A DNA stretch of 64,000 nucleotides, taken from assembly GCA_965228165.1 (NCBI GenBank), contig CBDDHB010000003.1, positions 1,116,001-1,180,000 of the forward strand, written 5' to 3'. Below, piece by piece: positions 43,872 to 51,966 of this stretch (its first letter is position 1; every line of letters begins with the position of its first letter). The position numbers and the translations under genes were made by a program. The DNA comes from Oleispirillum sp965228165 (GTDB lineage Bacteria > Pseudomonadota > Alphaproteobacteria > Rhodospirillales > Rhodospirillaceae). The notes beneath the pieces are model-generated. The model made no database searches. It was not told the origin of the DNA and saw only the letters and a list, made by a program, of their open reading frames with translations.

Positions 43872-44438
43872 ATGACCGCACCCCTGACGGTGGCGGCGCG
43901 GCGAGTGGCGCGCTGGCCGCTGGTGCACTGGATGAACCGGCGGCTGGAATTCCCCGATCGCGGCGGCGAGCCGGACATCGGCTTTCTTGCCGACGATTCC
44001 CGCCACTTCGATCTGTTCGCCCGCTGGCTGCACGCGCAATGGAGCGCGCCGCGCGGCGAATCGCTGGAAGAACGGCGGCGGATGCTGCGCGGCCAGATGA
44101 ACCTCGACCGCCTGCCGATCGCCCTCGTCGCCTATTGGCAAGGCCGTCCCGCCGGGATCGTCAGCCTGCGGCGGGACGATCTGCGCAGCCGCCCGGACCT
44201 CTCCCCCTGGCTGTCCGCCCTTTACGTCGATCCCGACCTGCGCGGCCACGGCATCGGCCGCGCCCTGGCGCAGACCACCCTCGACCTCGCCGGGTGGTTG
44301 GGATTCCCCCGCGTCTTCCTGTTCACCACCGATCGGCAAAGCCTCTATGCCGAAATCGGCTGGCAACGCCTGCCCAGACTGCCCGAGGAGGCGGAACTCT
44401 CGCCGCCGCCCGACGTCTTTTTCGCGGAAACCCGGTAA
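43872..44438 (+). CDS. GNAT-family N-acetyltransferase
   Basis: A 188-residue protein with the GNAT core: LVAYWQGRPAGIVSLRRDD, LSALYVDPDLRGHGIGRAL (acetyl-CoA pyrophosphate loop R-G-x-G-I-G) and VFLFTTDRQSLYAEIGWQ. The first 70 residues are less typical. The substrate is unknown. It stands alone and converges with the Trm112 gene over repeat copy 8. Confidence 0.88.
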   Translation: MTAPLTVAARRVARWPLVHWMNRRLEFPDRGGEPDIGFLADDSRHFDLFARWLHAQWSAPRGESLEERRRMLRGQMNLDRLPIALVAYWQGRPAGIVSLRRDDLRSRPDLSPWLSALYVDPDLRGHGIGRALAQTTLDLAGWLGFPRVFLFTTDRQSLYAEIGWQRLPRLPEEAELSPPPDVFFAETR

Positions 44439-44617
44439 AAACGCCAGGCCAGGGGCTCTGCCCCTGGACCCCGGCAAGGGATTCGGTCCCTTGCATCCCA
44501 TAAATTTTGGTTTTTGCGCGCAGCGCGATCGAACCGTCACGCGGCGTGAAGGCTGATTGCCGCTATCGCGGCGAAAAAAGGAATGGGGCCCAGGGGTGAA
44601 ACCCCTGGCCCAGTGTT
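44439..44617. repeat. Dispersed intergenic repeat, copy 8 (best-preserved)
   Basis: Between the convergent ends of the GNAT and Trm112 genes. It has all modules in order: CCAGGGGCTCTGCCCCTGG, AAGGGATTCGGTCCCTT, CATCCCATAAATTTT, the core GCGCGCAGCGCGATCGAACC with GTCACGCGGCGTGAAGG and CGCTATCGCGGCG, then AGGGGTGAAACCCCT and a GTGTTTT edge. A useful reference copy for a search. Confidence 0.75.
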
Positions 44618-44809
44618 TTACCGTCCGTGGTCTTCGGGGGAGAAGCGGCGGGCTTCCTCGGCCAGCATGATCGGCACGCCGTCGCGGATGGGATAGGCGA
44701 TGCCCAACGCGTCGTTGACCAGTTCCTGCGCCTCGCGGTCGTAGCGCAGGGGCAGTTTCGACATCGGGCAGACCAGCAAGGACAACAGCTTGGGATCGAC
44801 TTCGGTCAT
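44618..44809 (-). CDS. Trm112 / UPF0434 family protein
   Basis: A 63-residue protein: LLSLLVCPMSKLPLRYDRE, AQELVNDALGIAYPIRDGVPIML and EEARR. This is the short bacterial Trm112-like fold. Zinc Cys are mostly missing, leaving a single Cys14, as in many alphaproteobacterial members. In other organisms Trm112 activates methyltransferases; here the role is unknown. It follows the LON-domain gene by 16 bp. Confidence 0.9.
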   Translation of the reverse strand: MTEVDPKLLSLLVCPMSKLPLRYDREAQELVNDALGIAYPIRDGVPIMLAEEARRFSPEDHGR

Positions 44810-44825
44810 CGCGGGGCCTTTCGGG

Positions 44826-45494
44826 TCATTGCCGGGCGTCGCCGCCGCCGCCGATCGCGCCCATTTCCATCAGGGCGCACAGCGCGTTGAAGCGGTGTTC
44901 CAGGGTCAGCGCTTCCAGCAGCGCCTGTTTTTCCGGCGCCTCGAAGGGTAGGGCCATCGACAGGGTGGCGACCAGAGAGGGAATCGACAGGGCATCGAGG
45001 GCGCGCAGGTCGAGTTCCAGGGCGTGCGCCTCGACGTAGCGTTTCAGGGCCGAGGCGATGCGGGCGCGCGGCGCGGCGACGGTTCCCCCGCCGGGCGAGG
45101 CGACGTCCTCGCGGAAGGGGGCGTAGTCCACCGCCAGACGGCGGTAGCCGTCGCCGGGCTCGACCTCCGCCTCGACCTGGAAGCGGCAGATCCCCAGCAG
45201 CACGACGAACAACTGGCGGGCGTCGGTTTCGGAAAAATGCACGATCCGCCCGACGGTGCCCACCGAATACAGGGGCGGCGGCGCTTCGCCAACGGTTTCC
45301 TCGCCGCCCGAAGGCTGGATCAGGCCGAACAGGCGGCCCTGTCCCAGGGCGTCCTGCACCAGCGACAGATAGCGCGGCTCGAAGACGTTGAGCGGCAGGC
45401 GTCCGCCCGGCAGCAGGATCACCCGCGGCAACGGGAATACCGGCAGAACCGGCAAAAGATCGTCGAAACCGGTGGAAAACGGGTCCTTCGGCAT
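44826..45494 (-). CDS. LON N-terminal (substrate-binding) domain protein
   Basis: A 222-residue protein matching the LON substrate-binding domain: LPVLPVFPLPRVILLPGGRLPLNVFEPRYL, VGTVGRIVHF and a C-terminal helical part with LLEALTLEHRFNALCALMEM. There is no AAA+ or protease domain, so it is not Lon itself. It lies between the CnoX-like and Trm112 genes, a conserved alphaproteobacterial trio; the function is unknown. Confidence 0.9.
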   Translation of the reverse strand: MPKDPFSTGFDDLLPVLPVFPLPRVILLPGGRLPLNVFEPRYLSLVQDALGQGRLFGLIQPSGGEETVGEAPPPLYSVGTVGRIVHFSETDARQLFVVLLGICRFQVEAEVEPGDGYRRLAVDYAPFREDVASPGGGTVAAPRARIASALKRYVEAHALELDLRALDALSIPSLVATLSMALPFEAPEKQALLEALTLEHRFNALCALMEMGAIGGGGDARQ

Positions 45495-45516
45495 GCCTTC
45501 GCCCCTCTTGGGGAAA

Positions 45517-46437
45517 TTACACCATCAGCATCATCTGCAACTGCCGCCGCCCGGATTTTCCCACCGGATCGGCGGGGCCGAGGGCTTCGAGAATCTTGAT
45601 CAGGCGCTTGCGCGCGCCGTCGTCGTTCCAGGCGCGGTCGCGGCGGACGATCTCCAGCAGTTCGCGGATCGCCGCCGCGGCGTCGCCCATCGCATAGGCG
45701 GCCATCGCCAGGTCGAATCGCGCCTGATGGTCGTTCGGGTCGGCGGCCAGACGCGCCTTCGCGGCGTCCGGGTCGGCCCCCGCGCCTTCAGCGGCGAGTT
45801 CCAGGGTGGCGGCGACGGCGGCGATTTCCGGATGCTTCTTCAGATCGTCGGGAATCTGTCCCAGGATGGCGCGCGCCTGATCGACCCGCCCCGCCGCCAG
45901 ATTGCAGCGCAGGAAACCGGCGATCGCGCCGGGGTTGCCGGGTGCGACTTGCAAAATCTGCTGGTAAAGGGCGATCGCCTGGGAAAGATCGCCGCCGGCC
46001 AGGGCGGTGCGGGCGGTTTCCAGCATCGCTTCGACCTGGGCATCGAGGCGGGCGTTGCCGGTGATCGCGCCGATGAAGGAACGGATTTCGTGTTCGGTCA
46101 TCGCGCCGGTGAGCATGTCGAGCGGGCGTCCGTCCTTGATCGCGAAGGCGGTGGGGACGGAGCGCACCTGCATCTGCTGCGCCAGCGGCGGGTTTTCGTC
46201 GACGTTGACGCGGACCAGACGGACGCGTCCGGCGGCGGCGCGGACGTGGCGCTCCAGCAGGGCGGACACCTGCTTGCAGGACAGGCTGCGCGGCGACCAG
46301 AAATCCACCACCACCGGCACGGTCATCGATGCGTCGATGACGTCGCGCATGAATCCCTGGGTGTTGGAGTCCTTGACCAGACCCTGCGCCGCCGCGCCGG
46401 AAGGCTGGGCGGCGCCGCCGCCGAGAATCAAATCCAT
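45517..46437 (-). CDS. CnoX/YbbN-like thioredoxin-fold co-chaperone
   Basis: A 306-residue protein: thioredoxin domain (about residues 18-125), where the active site is SLSC instead of CGPC (FWSPRSLSCKQ), followed by TPR-like helices (QAIALYQQILQVAPGNPGAIAGFL and DLAMAAYAMGDAAAAIRELLEIV). An SxxC site is found in E. coli CnoX, which protects oxidised proteins and hands them to GroEL and DnaK. So it is probably a holdase with redox-sensitive Cys rather than a reductase. Confidence 0.85.
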   Translation of the reverse strand: MDLILGGGAAQPSGAAAQGLVKDSNTQGFMRDVIDASMTVPVVVDFWSPRSLSCKQVSALLERHVRAAAGRVRLVRVNVDENPPLAQQMQVRSVPTAFAIKDGRPLDMLTGAMTEHEIRSFIGAITGNARLDAQVEAMLETARTALAGGDLSQAIALYQQILQVAPGNPGAIAGFLRCNLAAGRVDQARAILGQIPDDLKKHPEIAAVAATLELAAEGAGADPDAAKARLAADPNDHQARFDLAMAAYAMGDAAAAIRELLEIVRRDRAWNDDGARKRLIKILEALGPADPVGKSGRRQLQMMLMV

Positions 46438-46648
46438 CGTTCCTGCCCGCAGTTGTTCGCAACGTCGTCCGAGACTCCGGACGCTCCCCAAAATGGGACT
46501 TTCCGGCGGGCGAGGCAAGCCTTATGGGGGTCGTCGCGGCGTCCCCGACGGGGGTTTCACGGAGGCGTATTTTTTTGTTGCAATCGCGCCAATCCCCGAT
46601 ATATTCGCGGGCCTTGGCGGCGCCCACGTGGCGCAAGGCCAGTGGGGC

Positions 46649-46723
46649 GCGGGCGTAGCTCAGGGGTAGAGCATAACCTTGCCAAGGTTAGGGTCGAGGG
46701 TTCGAATCCCTTCGCCCGCTCCA
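46649..46723 (+). tRNA. tRNA-Gly (GCC)
   Basis: A full cloverleaf: acceptor GCGGGCG / CGCCCGC, D-arm GCTC-GAGC, anticodon stem TAACC / GGTTA around the loop TTGCCAA (anticodon GCC) and T-arm GAGGG-TTCGAAT-CCCTT. The discriminator is T, and CCA is encoded (46721-46723). Confidence 0.97.
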
Positions 46724-46730
46724 AACTTCC

Positions 46731-46766
46731 AAAGGGTCGAACTTTCCGGTTCGGCCCTTTTGCTTT
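46731..46766 (+). terminator. Intrinsic terminator of tRNA-Gly
   Basis: A 12-bp stem, AAAGGGTCGAAC pairing with GTTCGGCCCTTT (one G-T pair), then TGCTTTG. It begins eight bases after the CCA end. Confidence 0.85.
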
Positions 46767-46814
46767 GTCCCGGAAAGATGGAGAATGCGGCTTCCGCGAA
46801 AAGGAGCGTTTTCC

Positions 46815-47147
46815 ATGAAAACCCCCGCCCTGCCGTTCACCGTCACCGACTGGTCCAAGGTTCCGGAAACCGTCCACCCCGGCGAAACCGGGCGCGCCCT
46901 GTGGCGGACCCTGACCGTCGGCGACATCCGCATCCGCCAGGTTACCTACGAGCCGGGCTATCTGGCCGATCACTGGTGCGACCGGGGACACATTCTTTAT
47001 GTGCTGGAGGGCGAGTTGGAGACCGAGCTGAGGGACGGCCGCCGCTTCACCTTGAGCGCGGGGATGAGCTATCAGGTCTCCGACTTCGGCGACGCGGCGC
47101 ACCGTTCCTCCACCCGAACCGGCGCTACCCTGTTCATCGTCGATTGA
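46815..47147 (+). CDS. DHCW-motif cupin protein
   Basis: A 110-residue single-domain cupin. ADHWCDRGHILYVLEGELETEL carries the DHxC/HWCD motif with the metal-type His, and GMSYQVSDFGDAAHRSST is the second cupin block. AAGGAG lies eight bases before the ATG at 46815. The function of the family is not known; small DHCW cupins are commonly single genes. The LysR-type gene follows in the same direction after 70 bp. Confidence 0.88.
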   Translation: MKTPALPFTVTDWSKVPETVHPGETGRALWRTLTVGDIRIRQVTYEPGYLADHWCDRGHILYVLEGELETELRDGRRFTLSAGMSYQVSDFGDAAHRSSTRTGATLFIVD

Positions 47148-47176
47148 GGCGTCTGGCGTGGGGTTCAGACTTCCGG

Positions 47177-47202
47177 CATATTGGAACATCGGTTCCCATA
47201 TG
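47177..47202. promoter_or_regulatory. Candidate LysR-type operator
   Basis: A 26-bp interrupted palindrome: CATATTGGAAC, spacer ATCG, GTTCCCATATG, with 10 of 11 arm positions matching. It lies 16 bp before the LysR-type start, between it and the cupin gene. Inferred to be an autoregulatory site from the symmetry and position. Confidence 0.55.
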
Positions 47203-47217
47203 TTTGGGAGATGCCAG

Positions 47218-48135
47218 ATGGAACTCCGCCACATCCGTTATTTCCTCGCCGTCGCCGAGGAAAAGAATTTCACCCGCGCCGCCGCCAAGGTCGGCATCGG
47301 TCAGCCGCCCTTGAGCCAGCAGATTCGCGATCTGGAGCGGGAGATCGGCGCACCCCTGTTCCACCGCCTGCCGCACGGCGCGGAACTGACCGAGGCGGGG
47401 CAGGTCTTTCTGGACAAGGCGCGCGGCATCGTCGTTCAGTCGGAGCAGGCGAAAACCGCGGCGCGGCGCGCGGCGCGCGGCGAAACCGGGCGTCTGCGGG
47501 TCGGATTCTCCGGCTCGGCGGCGTTCAACCCGGCGGTGCCCGCGCCGATCCGCGACTTCCGCCGCGCCTATCCGGAGGTCGAACTGTCCCTGCTGGAAGC
47601 CAATACCCAGCAACCGGTCGGGATGATGCGCCAGGGCGAGGTGGACGTCGCCTTCATCCGTCCGGCGCAGGCCGACCCCGAGGATTTGAGCGTCTTCCGC
47701 TTTCCCGACGAGCCGATGCTCGCCGCCCTGCCCTCCGGCCACCGGCTGGCGGGGGCGGAGTCGATCCGCTTGGCCGAACTGGACGCGGAATCCTTCATCC
47801 TTTATCCGCGCACCGTCGGCACGGGTCTGTACGAAGAGGTGGTGGCGCACTGCCGCCGCGCCGGGTTCGATCCGCGCCTCGCCATCGGCTTCGAGCCCGA
47901 ACTGGCGCTGGAAACCCCGCAAATGGCCTCGGTGGTCAATTTGGTGGCGGCGGAAATGGGAGTCTCGATCGTGCCGCGCTCGCTGACCCAGATCACCGTG
48001 CCGGGGGTGCGCTTCGTCCCCTTCGACGGCGAGGGACCGGTCGCTCGCCTGGGCTGCGCCATGCGGCGCGGGGAACGCGCCGTCGCGGCGCGCAACTTCA
48101 TGCGTCTGGCGAAGACGACGAAGGCGGCCGGTTAG
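47218..48135 (+). CDS. LysR-family transcriptional regulator
   Basis: A 305-residue protein with the N-terminal helix-turn-helix (MELRHIRYFLAVAEEKNFTRAA, then IGQPPLSQQIRDLEREIGAPLF) and a LysR substrate domain from residue 90 (GRLRVGFSGSAAFNPAVPA, FDPRLAIGFEPELALETPQMASVV and GVSIVPRS). The sequence is of the BenM/CatM subgroup. The ATG at 47218 has GGGAG seven bases upstream. Target genes are unknown. Confidence 0.93.
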   Translation: MELRHIRYFLAVAEEKNFTRAAAKVGIGQPPLSQQIRDLEREIGAPLFHRLPHGAELTEAGQVFLDKARGIVVQSEQAKTAARRAARGETGRLRVGFSGSAAFNPAVPAPIRDFRRAYPEVELSLLEANTQQPVGMMRQGEVDVAFIRPAQADPEDLSVFRFPDEPMLAALPSGHRLAGAESIRLAELDAESFILYPRTVGTGLYEEVVAHCRRAGFDPRLAIGFEPELALETPQMASVVNLVAAEMGVSIVPRSLTQITVPGVRFVPFDGEGPVARLGCAMRRGERAVAARNFMRLAKTTKAAG

Positions 48136-48271
48136 GCCGCCTTGGTTAAGGATCGTTGGGGGGCTTGGGGGAGAACCGGCCGCGCCGTGGGGGAGAAGAT
48201 TTTTCTCCCCTTGCGGGAGAACGGCGCGGCGCGGGAGACGTCGGGGCCGGAAGTCATGTCTTCCGCCGTCT

Positions 48272-48361
48272 TCAGTCGAGGCTGGTCTGGGCGCGGTGCG
48301 CGGTGGCGGAAGCCAGATAGCCGGAAGCCTGCTGGGTGTTGCTCTTCTTGTCCTTGCTCAT
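48272..48361 (-). CDS. Small ORF of 29 residues with a strong ribosome-binding site
   Basis: On the minus strand AAGGAG lies seven bases before an ATG, starting a 29-residue peptide (MSKDKKSNTQQ, then ASGYLASATA and HRAQTSLD). It is hydrophilic, with a basic N-terminus and an Ala/Ser-rich middle. There is no family match that I know. The 130 bp upstream include a GC hairpin, and AT-rich stretches at about 48455-48500 could hold a promoter. Isolated by gaps on both sides. Confidence 0.5.
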   Translation of the reverse strand: MSKDKKSNTQQASGYLASATAHRAQTSLD

Positions 48362-48494
48362 CGCGATACTCCTTCTCGGTTTGGGGGACCCCGCCCGGGG
48401 GGAGGCGGGGGAGCCTTGCGGCTCTGTCTTGAGGCGACTATCCGCCCAATCCAGCGATGTGTCCAATATATGGAAAACGCTTTCTTGATATGAA

Positions 48495-48674
48495 AAACAG
48501 ATAACGGAAAAACCCCGGGCTCCGCCCGGACCCGCACAGGGCCTTGGGCCCTGTGTACCCGATACTTGTTTTTCGCCGCAGTGCGGCAATCATGCGTCAC
48601 GCCCGTGATGGTTTTATCGCGCTACGCGCAAAAACCGGGAACGGGGTCCAGGGACAGTGCCCCTGGCCTGGTTG
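48495..48674. repeat. Dispersed intergenic repeat, copy 9
   Basis: Between the small ORF and the BKACE gene, both on the minus strand. It has CCGGGCTCCGCCCGG, AGGGCCTTGGGCCCT, the core GTGCGGCAATCATGCGTCAC and GCTACGCGCAAAAACC, then GGGGTCCAGGGACAGTGCCC with a CCTGGTTGTT edge. Confidence 0.7.
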
Positions 48675-49505
48675 TTACCCCGCCAGCCGCGCCCAGTCGG
48701 CGCGCAGGGAGTGGCCGGTGGCGCAGCGGAGGCCGCAGGCGGCGATGGCGGCCCGCGTCGCCGCGACCAGGGCGGCGTTGTCGTGGGCGGTGGCGCCGTC
48801 GGGGAGGCAAAGGTTGTTCTCGAAGCCGATGCGGGCGTGTCCGCCAAGGAGCGCGGCGGCGCAGGCGCAGGCGGTTTCGAACTGGCCGAAGGCGCAGGCC
48901 ATCCAGTGTTCCGGGCGCGGCATGCCGGGGGCGAGGAAGGGCAGCAAATCGGCGGGGGTCGAGGTCTGGCCGACGGTATAGCGCCCCAGGACGAACAACG
49001 CCGCCGGGTCTTCCCAAGGGATCAGGCCGCGTTGGCGCATCTCGTCGAGGCGGACGAGTTCCTCCGGCGAATAGAGGATGAATTGCGGCAGGATCGATTC
49101 GCGCTTCAGCCAGGCTAGGAAATCGGCAAGGGCGGGTTCGTCCGCCGGGGCGGGGGCGAATTCGCGCAAGGCGAGGGAGATCGCTTCCGGGCGCACCGCC
49201 TTGACCACCGCCATCTGTTCGGGCGGGGCGTAGAGGCCGAGGGATTCGGTGGTCATCTGAATCACCATTCGGTCGCCCACCGCCCCCCGCACCGCCGAAA
49301 TCGCCGCCGCGAAGGCCTCGGCGTCCAGCAGATGGCCGCCGTCGCGGTCGCGGACGTGCAGATGGATCATCGCCGCTCCGGCCTCCAGGCAGGCGGCGGC
49401 GTCCGCCATCTCGCGGGGGGACAGCGGGATCGCCGGGTGATCGGCGTGGGTGCGGCGACCGCCGTTGGGGGCGACGCCGAGGGCGACGGGAACGGGTTGC
49501 TTCAT
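48675..49505 (-). CDS. BKACE-type beta-keto acid cleavage enzyme (DUF849)
   Basis: A 276-residue TIM-barrel protein: ALGVAPNGGRRT, AAMIHLHVRDRDG with zinc His48 and His50, VIQMTTES, LPQFILYSPEE and the C-terminal GFENNL and RADWARLAG. Members cleave a beta-keto acid with acetyl-CoA (or another acyl-CoA) to give acetoacetate and a new acyl-CoA; Kce of lysine fermentation is the prototype. The exact substrate is unknown. It is divergent from the RpiR-type regulator (113 bp), with which it probably forms a catabolic unit. Confidence 0.88.
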   Translation of the reverse strand: MKQPVPVALGVAPNGGRRTHADHPAIPLSPREMADAAACLEAGAAMIHLHVRDRDGGHLLDAEAFAAAISAVRGAVGDRMVIQMTTESLGLYAPPEQMAVVKAVRPEAISLALREFAPAPADEPALADFLAWLKRESILPQFILYSPEELVRLDEMRQRGLIPWEDPAALFVLGRYTVGQTSTPADLLPFLAPGMPRPEHWMACAFGQFETACACAAALLGGHARIGFENNLCLPDGATAHDNAALVAATRAAIAACGLRCATGHSLRADWARLAG

Positions 49506-49618
49506 CGGCTTGCCTCGAAAACGTACAATTGGATCGAATTGCCTATCGTTGAAACAAATATTGCATATCCGCGGTCTTTGCGTCTATCTCTGAAGCCTCC
49601 TAATCGGGAGGCGCGCCG

Positions 49619-50495
49619 ATGGATCAGGGACCGCTCAGCCGCCGCATCCTGGCGGAATTCGACGACTTTCCGCCGCGAATCAAGGCGGCGGCGCGCTACG
49701 TGACGGAACACCCCGACGACGTGGCGCTGCTGTCGATGCGCGAACAGGCGCGCCGCGCCGGGGTGCTGCCCGCGACGATGACGCGGCTGGCGCAGCGCCT
49801 GGGGTTCGACGGCTACGAATCGGTGCGGGGGCTGTACGCGGCGGCGATTCGCGCGGGCGAACTCGGCTTTTCCGGCGGCGCCGGGCGTCAGGTGGCGGAG
49901 CAGCGGCAAAAGGGCGATCGCGCGGTCGCCGCCGCCTTCGCCGCGTCGCTGGCCGAATCCCTGGCGCGCCTGGACCCCGACGCCCTGGTCGCGGCGGCGG
50001 GGTGTCTGGCCCAGGCCCGGCGGGTGTATTGCCTGGGGTTGCGGGCAAGCTTTCCCCTCGCCTGGACGGCGCGCTATCTGATCGGGCTCCTCGACGATCG
50101 GGCGGTGCTGCTGGACGACGCCGCCGGTCTGCTCGCCGACCGCGCGCGGCGCCGGGGCCGGGGATGCGGTTCTGGCCTTCGGTTTTTCCCCCTATGCCCG
50201 CGCCACCGTCGAGACCGCGCGCCGTCTGCACGGTCTGGGCGCGGAGGTGGTGGCGGTGACCGATGGCCCCTTGTCTCCCCTGGCGCGAATCGCCCGGCAT
50301 GTGGTGCCGGTGGCGGTGGATGCGCCGTCGTTCTTCCGGCCGATGACCCCCGCCCTGGCGGCGGCGGAAATTCTGGCCGCCCTGGTCGCGGGCGCGCGCG
50401 GCGAGGCGGCGTTGTCCGATCTCGCCCGCACCGAGGCCCATTTGTCCGAAAGTCAGGTTCACTGGGTAGATCCCGAAACGAGGAAACCATCATGA
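49619..50495 (+). pseudogene. RpiR/MurR-type transcriptional regulator, frameshifted
   Basis: The N-terminal helix-turn-helix domain (ILAEFDDFPPRIKAAARYV, VLPATMTRLAQRLGFDGYESVR) and an SIS domain (ARRVYCLGLRASFPLAWTARYL, then AVLAFGFSPYARATVETARRL and GAEVVAVTDGPLSPLARIA). The frame breaks around 50140-50155, in a GC-rich stretch after LLADR; a two-base loss or one-base gain explains it. A GGGAGG element precedes the ATG. It is coupled to the aminotransferase gene (ATGA), so it likely controls that pathway. Confidence 0.85.
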
Positions 50496-51840
50496 CCACG
50501 CATATTCTGCACCGCCAGATCGCGACGTCTTTGCCGGTCGCGGTCGGCGGCAGGGGCGTCGAACTGTTCGACGCCGAGGGCCGCGCCTACATCGACGCCT
50601 CGGGCGGGGCGGCGGTATCCTGTCTGGGGCACGGCCACCCCGACGTGATCGCGGCGATTCACGCCCAGGCCGACAAGCTGGCCTTCGCCCATTCCGGGTT
50701 CTTCACCTCGGAACCGGCGGAACGGCTGGCCGACCGGCTGGCCGCCACCGCGCCCGAAGGCATCGACCACGTCTATTTCGTCAGCGGCGGGTCCGAAGCG
50801 GTGGAAACCGCGATCAAGATGGCGCGGCAGTATTTCGTCGAGGTCGGCCAGCCGCAGCGGCGGCGCATCATCGCCCGCGAGCAGAGCTATCACGGCAACA
50901 CCCTGGGGGCGCTGTCCGCCGGGGGGGGGGGGGGGGGAATCTGTTGCGGCGCGAGTTGTACAGTCCGCTGCTGCTGGAAACCCACCACATTCCGCCGTGC
51001 TATGCCTATCGTCACCAGCAGCCGGGGGAAAGCGACGCCGACTACGCCCAGCGCGCCGCCGACGCCCTGGAGGCGAAGATTCTCGACCTGGGGCCGGAGA
51101 CGGTGATGGCCTTCATCGCCGAGACCGTGGTCGGCGCCACCGCCGGGGCGGTGCCGCCGGTCGCCGACTATTTCAAGCGCATCCGCGCCATCTGCGATCG
51201 ATACGGCGTGCTGCTGATCCTGGACGAGGTGATGTGCGGCATGGGGCGCACCGGCACGCTGCACGCCTGCGAGCAGGACGGCGTCGCCCCCGACCTGATG
51301 ACCGTCGCCAAGGGCCTGGGCGGCGGCCATTAGCCGATTGGCGCGGTGCTGCTGTCGTCCAGGATTTTCCGCGCCTTCGCCGAGGGCAGCGGTTTTTTCC
51401 AGCACGGGCATACCTATATGGCGCATGCGATGGCCTGCGCCGCGGCGCTTGCGGTACAGGAAACCATCGCCCGCGACGACCTGTTGGCCAATGTCCGCGC
51501 CATGGGCGCGCGGTTGCGGCAAAGGCTGGAGTCCCGATTCGGCAATCATCCGCATGTCGGCGACATCCGTGGGCGCGGTTTGTTCCTGGGATTGGAGCTG
51601 GTGCGCGATCGCGGCACCAGGGAACCCTTCGATTCCCGGGAAAAACTCCATGCCCGCGTAAAACGCGCCGCAATGGCACGCGGTTTGATGGTATACCCGT
51701 CGGGCGGAACCATCGATGGGGTTCGCGGCGACCATGTGTTGCTCGCCCCGCCGTTCATTTCTACCGCAGCGACAATCGATGCGATTGTCGAGCGTCTGGG
51801 CGATGCCCTGGATGCCGCCGTCGTCGAGGCGGGGATCTAG
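50492..51840 (+). pseudogene. Class III (omega) aminotransferase, doubly disrupted
   Basis: Family motifs run across three frames: GVELFDAEGRAYIDASGGAA, YFVSGGSEAVETAIKMARQ and SYHGNTLGALSAGG in the first. After a run of 17 G (50921-50937; six would be in frame) the second has VLLILDEVMCGMGRTG and the PLP-Lys motif DLMTVAKGLGGGH. It ends at TAG (51331-51333), then continues in the same frame PIGAVLLSS, FFQHGHTYMAH and RGRGLFLGLELV to a TAG stop. Such enzymes move amino groups from omega-amino acids or amines to pyruvate or 2-oxoglutarate. As sequenced it is non-functional. Confidence 0.82.
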
Positions 51841-51966
51841 GCCATCCTCCCGGCATCGAGGCCTCCCGCGGGGCTTTAACGCGCTGAAACGCCTGGGCGC
51901 GGGGACCAGGCCGGATCAGCCGACCCGCCGAAACAAGACGGGCGCGCCAACACGGGGATTATCGTC

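Noticed and set aside
50921..50937. Phase-variable G tract
   Set aside because: Possible in principle, but the gene also carries a downstream stop, and single-base indels in other G/C runs suggest sequence error; kept only as a finding to check.
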